A stretch of 64,000 nt of DNA from Callaeas wilsoni. Taxonomy: Eukaryota; Chordata; Aves; Passeriformes; Callaeidae. The stretch is from assembly GCA_013398955.1 (NCBI GenBank), contig VWPU01012691.1:310001-374000 (forward strand), written 5' to 3'. The notes below the pieces were generated by a model. It saw nothing but the letters and a program-made list of their open reading frames with translations. It did no database searches and was not told the origin of the DNA. Below are positions 49,715-62,244 of this stretch, one piece after another. How positions within the stretch are numbered: position 1 is the first letter of the stretch; each line of letters starts with the position of its first letter. The translations under genes and the position numbers were made by a program.

Positions 49715-50280
49715 TGAGAGGTTGTCACCTGGAGGGATAACACAACAGGCATAAGCAATCCAGGAGGCTCCTGGATTATACTGATGATAAAATCCTCCAA
49801 GCAAGAAGCTGAGCCAAGGAGTTCTGCTGGACCTCATAAGCACCAACAGTGAGGGGCTTGTTGGGCATCTGAAAGTCAAAGGCAACACTTGCTGGAGTTC
49901 AGGAACCTGGGAGCAGAAAGGAGGGTGAAAAGCAAGCTCACAGTCATGGATTTTGTGAGAATGGACTTCAACATCTTCAGAGATCTGCTCAAAAGAGTTG
50001 CAGGAGATGAGGCCTTGGAGGGAAGGAGGGCCCAAGAAATCCATTTCATACTGAAGGATCACCTCATCCAAGTTACAGAGGGTTCCATGCCATCAAATAC
50101 AAAGGCAGGCAAAAATGCCAGGAGCCCTGCATGGATGAACAATCTGGCCAAACTCAAGCACAAAAAGGAAGCAAATAGAGGGTGGAACCAAGTGTCTCCA
50201 GGTGGCTGTGCTCGAGCAGGGCGTAGGACAAGGTGACCTCCAGACGTCCCTTCCAACTTCAACCATCCTTTGTTTCCATA
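49715..50280 (+). mobile_element. internally deleted CR1 LINE
   Basis: The left part (about 49715-50203) is the C-terminal endonuclease region and the linker ahead of the reverse transcriptase. The right part (about 50204-50280) is the extreme CR1 3' end: 'gctcgagcagggcg...gacctccagacgtcccttccaacttcaaccatcc'. The whole reverse transcriptase that should lie between them is absent. The copy thus retains a 5'-ward segment and the 3' end but not the middle. Confidence 0.88.
49889..50203 (+). pseudogene. CR1 ORF2 linker relic (endonuclease-RT junction)
   Basis: One frame reads KSKLTVMDFVRMDFNIFRDLL, then ALEGRRAQEIHFILKDHLIQ, then KAGKNARSPAWMNNLAKLKHKKE. This order follows the CR1 ORF2 region between the endonuclease and the reverse transcriptase. 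Upstream the endonuclease C-terminus can be recognised in other frames ('cataagcaatccaggaggctcctgga' near 49750). No catalytic residue set is complete and the frame ends at 50236. Confidence 0.85.
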
Positions 50281-52127
50281 TCTGCTATCATGCCATCCAG
50301 TTAGAAACAAAATATATTTTTCAAGATGTATAAAATACAAGACATCACATTTGGCTCAGTAAAACACTAAACATTGGAGTCTGGGTGCTGTTCTGGTATT
50401 GCATCACGTTTTGACCTCTAGGTACTGGCCACTGGATAATGGAGAGCAGTTTGTCCGTTAGTTGGAGTCAGAATGTTTTTAACATCTAGCCAAAGAAGTC
50501 CAGCAGCTAGCACCAATTTTTAATTCTATTTTCATGGCATTTTTTCACCATCAGAGAATTAGCTCTGTAAACATTCATAGACATAAGTGACAGAATAAAA
50601 ACTTTGTCTTATTTTACTGAGGGCATATGAGGGTGTTTGAGAAGGACTACAGCAACCAAGTGTTCATTAATGTAATTTTCTGCAGCTACAAGACATTTAG
50701 AATAATTCCTGGTGGAGTTTAATTAGAGCAGTTAAAATTTTTTCAAACTCTTTCGATAGAAAGCTCCTTCCTGTGAAATGGAATGTCGCTATTAGGTAAA
50801 ATTTGCAGGTTTGGGCTGGGGGGAAAAAATCAGACAATAGATTTTTAAGCTTTGTAATTGTAACCTGGAAAATATAGAAACCTTTCAAAAATATTTATTA
50901 ATACTTCATAAATAATAGTTGCTATTATATTTTTTTCCCTCAAGGCAAGATAAATGGTTTTCTGACAAGCTCTCTTTGTGCTGTGCATTTTGCATAACAG
51001 GTTACATCGGCCCTTTCTCCCATAAGCAACACAAGCAAATGTAAATTTTTGGCATGAATCCAGACAGCTGGCCTCCGAGGGACATCTTCCTTGGTCATGC
51101 CTTTGACTCCAAACACTGCAGACAAAAGGCAGCGGTGAATAAGTCACCCTTTTCACACTGGGCTCCAATTACATCTGCTGCCTTTTGTGAGAGGGCTTTT
51201 GGATTTTGCAGGCAGTCCTTGGGCAGCTGTTGGGTTTGTAGCCATGCCTGAGTCGGAATTCTCATGAATAGGAAGCACTCTGTGGTGGTTCCCATATCCC
51301 ACAACCATGGGAAGCGTGAGAAAGCTCACGCTGATTGATTAGCGTCTGAGTCACCTAACTTCTCTCAGGGATGTGAATCTGGAAAGTCAAAATAAGCTTC
51401 TTCCACACTGGAGATTTCTCTATGGTGTTTTAATAACATGACTGTGCCCAAAGAAAACCAAGAAATTGTAACCTTGCTCTCATCTGATATTAATAAAATT
51501 AATTCACCTTAGAGTAATAATGACGTGTTTCTCAAAGGAACTTATTTCTACTTTTGAATAGTGTATCTTCTGCATATTCTGTTGATTGTATTTATAAATG
51601 CTACATTATTTTGAAATCTGACATTAAAAGGTTTTCAAGCATTAAATATGCAAAATCTGATAATAGCATCTTGGTCCATTTTTCTCTCCTTCAGCCTTAG
51701 TCCCAGGAAACCAGAATGGCAGGAGCTATTAACTCCCTGTTATTTATTGGTTATCTAAAGGCTTCATCCTTCATGTGATATCTTAATATATATTAAGTGT
51801 TTTCTATGGAAACGATTAAGGTCTTACAGGCAGAAGATTCTGATACTGCTTGAGCAGTTTCAAAGCATGTGATCTCCAAGGAAACAGAGATCCTATTACC
51901 AGTCCCCTTCCTGCAGGAGCTGCCAATGGCACAGGGTGCTGAGAGTCGTGCTGTTGGCTCCAGTAGGACTGCTCCCAACGTGTGGAGTTCCGTACGTGGG
52001 ATATGCCTAATTGGGTTATTTTAAAAACGAATTAAACCGTACACAAATTTACCTCAGTGACATCCTTCCCAGGCTTTGGAGCTTCTCTTCTACTTTTTTA
52101 GAGAGGACTATTAGTTTGGGAAAAAAA

Positions 52128-52150
52128 TAAAATTTTGCAGCAAAATTTTA
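52128..52150. repeat. perfect inverted repeat, 11-bp arms
   Basis: taaaattttgc (52128-52138) and gcaaaatttta (52140-52150) are exact reverse complements around one A. It could fold as a hairpin. No terminator or transposon context is visible. Confidence 0.85.
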
Positions 52151-53969
52151 GCTTTCAGGAAAGGAAAAAAAAACAAAAACAAACCCTGTGGGCTCTGAAT
52201 GTGATTGATCCAGGTGTTGCAGGGGTCACTCAGTTTTGGTTATCTCCAAAATTTTGGTCGCTTTTCATCCCAAAGGAATATCAGAGCCTCTCCGGAGGTG
52301 TAAGGCAGTGAACACATTTCAGCATACTTTTACTACAATGAGGAGGAGGGCGTGAAAGAAATCATGAGATTTACAACTCTCTCTATTACCCTATGGCCAG
52401 CCTTCACAGTCAAATATGTGACTTGTTTATATTTTTGCCAGAGCACATGGAAGCTTTGCTGCTGCTGTACCAGGGCCCTTCACTGGTGAGGACTGGGACA
52501 GCACAAAGGCTTGCGGGCACATCCCCAAGGGCTAAAGTAGCCTTATAGTTATAGGACAGCCTTGTAAATTTATTGGAGGGAAGAGGGGGGCATGATTTTC
52601 CAGTGCTGAAATGGGACCTGTATAACCTCATTTCCAGGTGTTTTTTTCTTAGTTTCTCTCACACACTACTTTATATTGGCTCTACAAAATCCTGATGTAT
52701 TAGATGTATTGCAAATGATGCCTTAAATATCACTGATGGCTCCCTGAAGTATTTTCTCAGTTAAAATGTTCATTCTGATTTAAATGACCAAAGCTACAGA
52801 GCTCCCACCAGCTCCCTGAGGAAGCTCTTGAGACTCTAACAGATCTCACCTTCCAGTCAGCAAGACTCTCATTTAATTTTGCTTGCCTGTTACCTGCACA
52901 CACTTCTTGTACCCTAAGAGTGCCATTTGCACTCTAACTGTGATGTGTTACAGCTTAGGGTACAAATTACTGAACTGCCTGTTGGTTATGTCCAGCCTTT
53001 TGTTCAAAAAAGATGTGGATAGAAAAACATAGCAGAGAAAATGTTAGATAATTTACAGCTAAGCCTAAGAGGTTATTCCCTGGATCTTCTACCTTACTCT
53101 ATTTTCACTGTTTCCTGTTTTAATTGTCTTAACATGGATAGCTAGAGTGAAGTACTAATCCTATCAATTGCACTCTCTAAATCCCAGTATCTCTGTTCAG
53201 GTCAAACTGAAAGTCATTTTTAAAGACTGACTTTAAAGGTCTTCAAAATGAACTGTCAAGGGGTAGAAGCTTTAATTTCTGAAAGTTGATTTGGAAATGG
53301 AAAAAAAAAATATAAAAGCTGCTGCTGCTGGGTTTGTTTAAGTTAATGCATCTGGCAGTGAGATTTTAGAGACAGGCTTGGAGATTTAGCAACTCTATAA
53401 AGGTATTTAATGAAGGCAGCTTTACATTAAAATATGTCTGTTGGTTCTGGAAAAGAAATCTAAGCTATTCATCTGTTTTGTAATATGTTAAGTGAAGCTG
53501 ATTTGATACAGTAGACTTTGAATAGACTGGCATTAAAATGTTGGAAAAAGTCAATGAAAAATGAGACTGTGGATTTCAAGAAACCTAAAACTGGCTTAAC
53601 ATTGGACAGGGAAAAATATCTTTGCAGAAAGAGTTTAATTGTCACTGCAAGAGCAACATATCTTCCTTCTGTGCAGTTTAGTTACCTAAAATAATGTTCA
53701 AGATTTTCCTCAAGCCACATTAAGATAAGGAACAAAGGATGACCTTGCTGGATTTAAAAAGACAATCCCCATCCAAAAATCTGCCATCAGCATGAAGTGG
53801 AATTCATCCAATATTAAATTCACTTTTTTTTCTCCTAGATCTGATCTGTCTTACCCACACAACTTGTAAACTTAAATGAAAGGGCTCTATTTTAGTGTTT
53901 GTGCCTGACAAGCGATTTATCATCATGGGCAGCACTTTTGGATGTCAACATAATGCAGTAATGACTCAC

Positions 53970-54063
53970 CTGCAAATGCAAAATGTTCTGCTCAAGAAAT
54001 CATAGGTGATTATGACTTGTACTACAGTGATCCAGGATGAGTCTCGCCTCTCACTAAATATGG
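53970..54063 (-). other. exon candidate, 94 nt, minus strand
   Basis: A CAG|gtgagt donor (perfect consensus) ends the segment and a pyrimidine-rich tract with an unusual GAG acceptor precedes it. One frame is open for 30 codons (starting IFSERRDSSW). The acceptor is weak, and no partner exon was found. Confidence 0.15.
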
Positions 54064-54250
54064 CTCAGATAAAAAGAAAAATCCCACTGGCAGAGGAGGA
54101 AACAGTATTTCAGGGAGAAATTAGTGCTGTCTGCACCTCCTGTACAGTGTCAGCAATGGGATAAAGCTACAAGCATTTTTCCTTTGCTATTATCTCAGCC
54201 CTAAGAGCTGATCCTGCAGGAAGCTAATGACTTCTCTAACGTCATCATCT

Positions 54251-54560
54251 TCATAGAATCATCATAGAAGGGTTTGGGTTGGAAGGGACCTTCAAATCAT
54301 CCAGTTCCAACTCCCCTGCCATGGGCAGAGACACCTTTCATTAAACCAGGATTCTCAGAGCCCCATCCAGCCTGGCCTTGAACATTCCCAGGAATGGTGC
54401 ATCCAGCACTTCTCTGAGCAACCTGTTCCAGTTGTTTCACCACCCTCATGATGAATAATTCCTTCCTAATCTAATTTATACATATCCTCTTCCAGCTTGA
54501 AGCCATTCTCCTTTGTTCTGTCACTACATGCCCTGTAAAAATTTCTCTCCAACACTTTAA
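54251..54560 (-). mobile_element. CR1 LINE, 5'-truncated, reverse orientation
   Basis: It begins on the + strand with 'tcatagaatcatcatag' (reversed tail) and runs through 'gggtttgggttggaagggacc', 'ctgccatgggcagagacacc', 'ccagcctggccttgaacattcccaggaatgg' and 'ttccttcctaatctaa', the reversed 3' UTR and the end of ORF2. Confidence 0.96.
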
Positions 54561-56194
54561 TTCTCATTGATTTTAGTGATGCTCAGTGCCTTAAAATATG
54601 AAGCAAAGCATTTGGATAGAATGTAAACAGGGCAAATATAGTCATGGAAATTGACAATCATTTATGATAAATTCAAATTGAAGTGATTTTTTCATGCTAT
54701 GTTCAGCTTTCATTCCTCCAGTGGACATTTGCACTTTAAGTCTTTGCACCTTTAATTACTTCAGCTCGGAAACAGCTGCTGTTTCTTCAGCAGAACATGC
54801 AATCGGAGTAACTTTGATGCAGCAAAACCAATCTGACTTGTATGGAACAGAAATGCAAATAGGCAATGGGAGCATTAGTCAGGAGGTTTGCCTGTGTGTG
54901 ACAGTTGCTTTGTGGCCCCTGTGACAGAGTGAAAGAGGATGGCATTGTCACCTGCCTGTCTCTTCATCCATCATTAGTTGGGCTGGAATTGGTGAAGGTG
55001 TCGTGTGTGCTGCCTGATATAGCAGGATGCTGTTCAGTATCGGTTGCTGTGGGTCCCAGAGTCACTAAATCCCTTTTTATTCCTATTTAGGCTCAGGATC
55101 TATGAAAGGTGCCATATCCCTTTGTTAAAAACTGCAGACTGGCACTGAAACCTCCAGAAATGACAGACATCCTTTCTCTGAATACCCGTAGCAATCTCAA
55201 GCATATTTTCTGCAGTAGCTAAAAAAACTCAGGAAAAACTAAATATTTGTCCTTCTTTTTATGGAACAGAGAGAGATAAAGAATACGGTTTATCTGTGTG
55301 ATATAGCTCCCAAGATTTGCTAGTGACTGTGAGCTTTTGGTAAGTTTCTCATACCTTCCCACTACCCCATAAAAGCTCTCAAAACTCAAAAGGAATCTGA
55401 CACTTCCATCTCCGGTTAGCCTAAAAGGAATGGTTCCTATTTAAGTAAGGAAATGTGCAACCAAGATAAACTATTCCAGGAGTCTCTGCTTCCAATATAA
55501 TAACCTAATATGTATGTGATTAGTGTTTATAGGAAATCCAAGCTGTTGGTTTTTGAAGCAGAGACAACAGTGTTTGTTTTCTCCAGCATGTTTCCACACA
55601 GAATCTAAATGTGTTCTGCCTTGTTATTTGATGCAAATTTTTGTTTGGAACTTTCTCTATTTTCTATGTTTCTGAAATTGGGGGGTGAAACGCATATGTA
55701 GATTTTTGAGATAGCAAAGGGCAATAAGGTTTATTTATTTAGTTACTGCTGGGTCATTTGTACTGTTTCTGTTGCATGCTCTTGATTAAGATCAGAATTT
55801 TCAAGTGTTATTGAAGTCAATATGTACTTACACAGAACAGTGTGTGTGTATTAAAAAATCAAAGCAACTATTGTTATGCTGACCTCTGTAAAGGCAGTAT
55901 CAACATGAGGAATAGCAAAGGTTTCTCAGTGAAGAGCTGCATGCTGTTGCAAGCACCTTATCACCTTATTTTCACACTATAATTTGTCCTGTGCAATGAT
56001 AATTTTTAAATATTCTTCCCAATCACCACACTCAAATTATTAAAGATTGTTTGGGGAGTGAGACGGGACCAAGGGGACAGGTTTAAACCTGCAGACAGAG
56101 GAAACTCTTTGGTGTTCTTTCCATATTGGAAAGAGTATTTTCCGTATTGTTGCTGTTCTTATTGTTTTCATTACTATCTAAATATGCTCTTCAG

Positions 56195-56250
56195 GGCATT
56201 GCAACTAAGAATTTTATTATGTCTATAAGATTGGATCTGAAGTATTACAG
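56195..56250 (+). other. exon candidate, 56 nt, plus strand
   Basis: A long pyrimidine-rich tract ending 'tgctcttcag' precedes it and 'acag|gtaaga' follows. Only one frame is open (starting GIATKNFIMS). Its phase does not continue that of candidates A and B directly, and no neighbour exon was found. Confidence 0.18.
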
Positions 56251-57895
56251 GTAAGAGTTACACCACATCAAACAATTCTGAGTCTTACAGGCATCATTTT
56301 AAATTTGTAATTCCATTACTTCCAACTGGGTTTGCAGATTGAACACTGGTTTATGAAGTATTAATTTCTGTATTATTTTTAAAAATACCGATTTCTTAGG
56401 TTTTTTTAAAAAATCAATATATACAATAGCATTTTCCCACTGGGCTACAAGAATCCACCAAGAGAAAAGTCATCTGTCAACTGCAACATTATACTTAAAA
56501 ACAAATCTTCAGAGCTGTCTGACTAAGCAAATGTTTAAACAAACAAATATATTCAAATATTCAAAGATATAGTTGATGTATTAACACTTTTTACTGAGCT
56601 TAATTCAAAAATCAATGCCATGTAGTAAACAGAACAGCCCCTAAAACAGAGATTAAAGCAAGCAGTGATAGAACTGCATATAAATGACAAAATAACCACA
56701 GGTATATGAATCTTTATTGATGAGGAAGACCACATTTCGCAGTAAACACAATAGGTGGAGGTGAGGTGATAGAAAAAATAACAATTTCAATAAAAATAAT
56801 GGGATGTTATCAGTCTGTGGGATGGTCTCAGTGTTTGACAAGCTCAGATCATACACCAGACCAATAATGTCTCATTCCTATGGACATATATTTTATTATA
56901 AATATATACTATATACAGACATAATATTATTCTTTTTGTTGCATCTTCTTGAACATAAGACAATAACAAAATATAAGATTCAGTTTTTCATTGTTTTTTG
57001 AGTTTATAATGCACACTCGAGTCACATTTTCATGCTTTGCTTCAAGGTGTTATGGACCTGAAAATTCATAGTTTTAATAAAAGACAAATTTTTTTTCTAT
57101 TTTTGCATGACTCACTTTAAATCACAGGATTGGCAACAGTGTTATGAATCTATAGGCATGCATCAGAAAGATTAGAAGGCAGCACGTGTTGTCTTTGACT
57201 TTCAAGGTACATGCTCTTATTTGGGTATCTAAAACATTAAGTTCTAACCCTTTTCCTTTGTTTTCTTTAAGATTTTCCCTAGCAAACCATAAAGCCCAGG
57301 GATCCTGGTCCCTGAACTGGTGTGAAGTGCCCAGACTGTACTGAATGGTCAGCAGCAAACCTGCCTCACATAATTTGTATGCGCTGCTGCAGCACCAGCA
57401 GAGAGAGGTTACAGTGCCCACTGCTTGGTTTAATTGGAGTTAAGTACACCTATTATGTCGCTGTGCCCCATCCACAAGCTGTTTATTTTGATTAATGCAT
57501 GCATCCCGGTGAGTGAAATGTCCACATGAGACAGAAACTTCGAGGAGAAATAAATGAACAGTTTTGTAGACTAATTTTCCTGAGAGATCTGGGTATTTTT
57601 AATGCTTCCCCCCCTTGCTGGGGTAGCCAGTTTGAGACTCTTTGATAGATTTGATGCTCAGGATGAGAAGTGCTGATCAATTGTAAAATTTCACAAGTTG
57701 GGACCTTAAGAATTGAGACACTCTAAATTACTAGTCTTGCTTAAGCATAATTTCCTTCCAATTTGTGACAAAAATATTAGTGAGTAAACTTAGCCAGGAT
57801 GTAGAGACCTGAAATGGGCAGTTTGAAAGAATAAGATTTGAAAGAGGAAAAACAGCAGCTAGGAAGTAACTTCTGAAATTTGCTTCAAAACAAAA

Positions 57896-57921
57896 GTATA
57901 CACTGTAAGTATATACTGTAA
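57896..57921. repeat. tandem duplication, 13-bp unit
   Basis: GTATACACTGTAA is followed directly by GTATATACTGTAA, a two-copy tandem with one mismatch. This is typical of small replication-slippage events. Confidence 0.85.
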
Positions 57922-60900
57922 GGGTATCATGATGGGGGAAAAACACAGGTTAAGTCATTAGTTAGAGGAAGGAAGAGAAATACACTCTCTATAGGTATCA
58001 GACTAGCAGGCAGTTTCAAGGCTGTCATCTTCCTTGACTATAACAAAAAACTCCACAAATTTAAAAAAGAAAAAGTGGTTCTACTTAGGTAGGCTCACAG
58101 GAAAGGAAATTATTCTTGGGGAACACCAGGGGCAGATGAACTTAACTGTAAAGAAAATGTGAGAACAAGGACAAAACCTTTGCAGACAAACTCCATCAAG
58201 GTCAGGTAAACTCGAGTCCCTTCCAGCATCAGCTGCCTCCTCCCGTCGTTGCAAAGGGAACATAAATGACGTGTTTATGCTGAATGCCTGAAACCAAGGC
58301 ATCAACCCTGGGCCATCTGTGTGTGTCACCAGCCATGTGTGCTGCAGGAAATGGCTGTGCTGTGGCCTCGGACTGAAGGTTATTGAGAGAAAGTACTTTT
58401 GTGATCTTATTTATTTCACTGAAAAACTCAAGGAAATGTAGTGCCCTCAGCAGAGTCAACCTGCGCAGGGTCTCAAAAAGCCACACCAGCCACTTCTTCT
58501 GGTGGGAAACAGGGACAGGGAGATAACCTGGGGGGATTTTTAGGAGGTTGGGACCAAGAGAGACAAGCATGTATCAGAAAATAGTAGAAACAATCATAGT
58601 TGGAATAACAGTCCATAAGTTTTCAAAGTTTCTAGATGCTTATCCTGATGAAAATTGAACCTCTGAACCTTCTGAGGTTAACTTGTCCCCACTTATAACA
58701 TCATTAGGAGATAATGCCAGTGAAATAGAACACTGTCACAGGACAGCAGTTTCCCACTGCTAAATAAATGCTGAGCCCAAGCCAAGATATTTATTTTCAA
58801 AGTGGGAGATATTTACCCTGTAAACATGTTCTGTTCCAGTGACTTTACGTCTGTTATACCAAACTGCTAATGAGGGAGATGCTGTCTGATGCGTGTGGTT
58901 AAACTAATAAGAGTTTCTCAGTGTCCTCTTATTGAAAATACATATTTTTATTGGATTAGAGAACAGATTAGCTCAGCACTTGAGCTAATTTGGAAAACAG
59001 TTGGTTCATACCGATGCTGTTTCTGATATGCACCCTGCTCCAGGGGTTCCTCACCGTAAGCAGCTGGACAGCCCTGTTGTCATCCAGCAGCTCCAGAGCT
59101 GGGAACTTGCTGTCTTACCAGGCTGGTGAGATGACATATATGATGGGGCACTAGCACTGTAGGTAGCATAGGAATCAAAATGACAGAATCCCAACAATTT
59201 TGGAATGAATGGCGCCAAAAGAATGCCGTGAGTTTCTGGAGATATGGAGGAGGAAGATGTCTGGGCCAAGAAGCTGCTCCTTGCATGGACCCAAGAATTG
59301 CCAGGTGTCAGCCCAAGCAAATGCAGGAATTTGGACAAGGGGACAGCTGCAAAATCATCCACAGGTAGCACAGGTTACAGAAGAAGGAGATGGATATAGG
59401 GGCAGGAAGTGTAGACAATTTTAATAGCCACTTCTCTTAAAAGAAACCTCTATCAGAGGTATACATTGATTTCTCTCCTGCTTTAACAATCGCAATCATT
59501 GAATTTTGGCTGCCCAGAAGAAAAACTGTTTGCATGAAACGCCTTTATTTTTAATTCTTGCTTATAGTAAAATAAATCAAAGCGTAAATTAGAAGTTCTA
59601 AAATTCAATAAATTCTTCTTTTCTGGCCATACATATTCAGGAAAAGCTTAAAAGTATTATTTGGGAAAATATTTCTTGAGAGAAAGAAAAATATTCCATT
59701 AAAGACACTTCTTTTCCCCATGGCACTGAGTTCCTAAGTCACATTGATGCCAGTGGGATATTTATTATTTCAAGGGTTTAAGGCTTCCTTGCATTTCTGT
59801 GGATCTGTAGCCTCGCTTCCAATATTTATTAAATCATTGTTTCTTCAAGAGTGAGAATTGAATGTTGCATATTGCATAGGCCTGAATTGGAAGCTGATAC
59901 AAGCAGTAAAAATTTGGCACTGACTCTTAAGGAAAAACCTATATATTGTAATGAATTACCTCTTATTATTTACACCTATTGTCCTTATTATTTTTACCAT
60001 GTGGGCTTTTCTATGACAGGAAATTCAGGTGAAATTACCTAATTTCACCCAAATTAATTCATTGCCTAGCAGTTTGCAGTAAGGTATTCCCAGTGATTCC
60101 ACTCAGTGGGAAGTGTCCCTTGATGTCTCAGAAATAAACCAGCCTTGTGTTTGCCACAAGGGCACACCTTTATGCCTCACTGTGTCCCATTTTGTTGCTT
60201 GTCTCATGAACTCTCTCTGTGCTTTATTCTGTTCTGAAAGGTATTTTTATAAAAGGAATGTATTTTCCCAAAGCAATCCTAGGCAAACCTGCATGGGTTT
60301 GAATTTGCTTTTTGAGAAACCATGCTTTTCAGTATATATCCATAGCTCCATGGCAATCCTTTCTTGGACCACAAATGTCAGTGATGATAAGCTCCACAGC
60401 TTCCTCCATCTCCAAGTTGCTTCAGCATGTTTTTTTGTGTAGGTTTATGTCAATTCATTTTAATATATCTCAGAACAAATGTCATCAGGATCCAATAATC
60501 ACAGTTTATTGGGTGGACAGAAAGCAGGCAGTGAAGTCTCTATTGGGATTTTCAGCATCAATTCATGAGGTGCATTGCAAAACTAAAATCCATCTGATTT
60601 CCATCAGCTTAGCTATAAATGTAGGCATAATGATTCTATCCACTTATTTTCAAATCAATTTAACATAACTATCTCCCAGAATTAGAAGACATGGATCACT
60701 GCACTGTTTAGGCACTAATATAGTGGTTTCTACTCACCAATGCCGATACCTCTGATTAGTTTAGTGTTCCTCTTCTGTATTCACTCCACATCATTAACAA
60801 CTATTGGAAACAGTAGATTTGTGTTGTTTGGGCTTTCCTACACAATCCATGCAATTTAGAGAGCAGAAAATGCAAAATGTTTTAATATTAACTCTTGCAA

Positions 60901-61941
60901 TTGATAAGGTCCAAGTGCACCAGAATGCTAACAATTATTTAGTCCTTTGGGGATAGAAATGTCAGTAACTCAAAATTCGGAAATCTGGACTGACATATTC
61001 CTGGAAAACTTGGGCTGAATAAAATATCTATTTTATAAGCAAAATGGAACTCTTGTTTTATGTTCTCTTCCAGTTTTCAGCTGTCTCATCAGCTTTGCTG
61101 GAGTGCAAGTGGTTGACATCAGTGCAGTAATGCTGAAGGCTGAAATGGGGGCACATCCCAAGTCAGGCGATGTATTAGGAGTTCTTGTACATAAATATGC
61201 ATCGCAACATTTTGGCATGTACATTATTCCAGAGAAAAATTCAGTTCACAACATGTAAAGAAAGAATTGAGACATTAAGTCGGGTGCATTTCAACGAGGA
61301 TGTTTTATTTGTATTTTCTATGTTTATTTATAGGGAAGGCTTCATAATGAACAGGATGCTCATCTGATCAAATGCAATGATGCAATTAAATTGCTTCTTG
61401 TTGGAACAGGTTTTATGGTGCTTATTAAAAGTAAATATAAATAAATGTTTGAAGATCTGTGTGATCAGAAATGCCTTTTGATATCAGATGGAAATATATC
61501 AGTGCCTGAAATGCCTTAACTCTTTATTTAAATGTGGCAGATAAGTGTTTATAACATCATTGCACCAGATTACTGAAAGCACAACTGACATAACCCATTT
61601 GGTTTTTTCCTAAGCTTTTGTCAGAGACCTCATGGGAGGCTATTAAAAAAACAACACAAAGTAATCATGGGCTAAATCAGAAATATCCAGGTCAAAGACA
61701 GAATCCAGCATGAGAGTAAACGGGTTGAAATTTGGAGAACTCAAGAAGAGTAAAAATAGATTTTTTTGCTGCCAATCTGAGGGAAATCTATGGACAGAAA
61801 CACCCAAACAAGCCACAGTGTCTATGCCACTTTTGCTTCTGCCTTCATTAAAGATATTGATGTAATGAAATGTGCAAAGCAATTAAAGGCACGAACAAAT
61901 GAGAAAAACTGATACTAAGTAAGATAAGTGTTTATATTAGT

Positions 61942-62239
61942 TATGTATTTTCATGGCCACTGAGCCTCAGAAAATACACCCCAAGGTGAGCACTATCAGA
62001 GAAGAGCTGTTGGGACAATCTCAGAGCTGTCCCTGGTTATCTGAGAGAGCTTATGGGAGAGGGCGTCCAGAATACTGGAAAAGTGCAATTATTGGGACTA
62101 TCTTTAAAAAAGGGGAAAAGAAGATGGATTTGTCAGCTTAACTTCAATTCCTAGAAAAATCCTGGAGCAAATAACCAAGCAAACAATTTATAAGCCCCTA
62201 GAAGATAACAAAAAGATGAGTGACAGCCAACATGGATTT
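61942..62239 (+). mobile_element. old CR1 LINE copy, left part
   Basis: Broken ORF2 reading can be followed from 'actatcagagaagagctg' through 'atactggaaaagtgcaattattgggactatctttaaaaaaggg', 'gtcagcttaacttcaattcctagaaaaatcctggagcaaat' (LTSIPRKILEQI-like) to 'gacagccaacatggatttg' (DSQHGF box), where the solo LTR begins. The reading resumes after the LTR in the segment starting at 62792. The copy belongs to an older CR1 lineage than most others here. Confidence 0.9.
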
Positions 62240-62244
62240 GTCAG
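62240..62244. repeat. target-site duplication, left copy (gtcag)
   Basis: Five bases directly before the LTR, repeated at 62787-62791. Confidence 0.85.

Larger units (their letters stand above)
50281..54250. other. unique DNA, no gene recognised
   Basis: No transposon was recognised. The interval 50990-51260 is a balanced-composition block open in several frames and may be a conserved element. An inverted repeat lies at 52128-52150. A splice-flanked open segment on the minus strand is at 53970-54063. Confidence 0.6.
54561..61941. other. long unique stretch, no gene recognised
   Basis: Over 7 kb lack a recognisable transposon. It contains a 13-bp tandem duplication at 57896-57921, a splice-flanked open segment at 56195-56250 and a 113-codon minus-strand frame at 58229-58570 of unknown nature. 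No RNA gene was seen. Confidence 0.65.
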
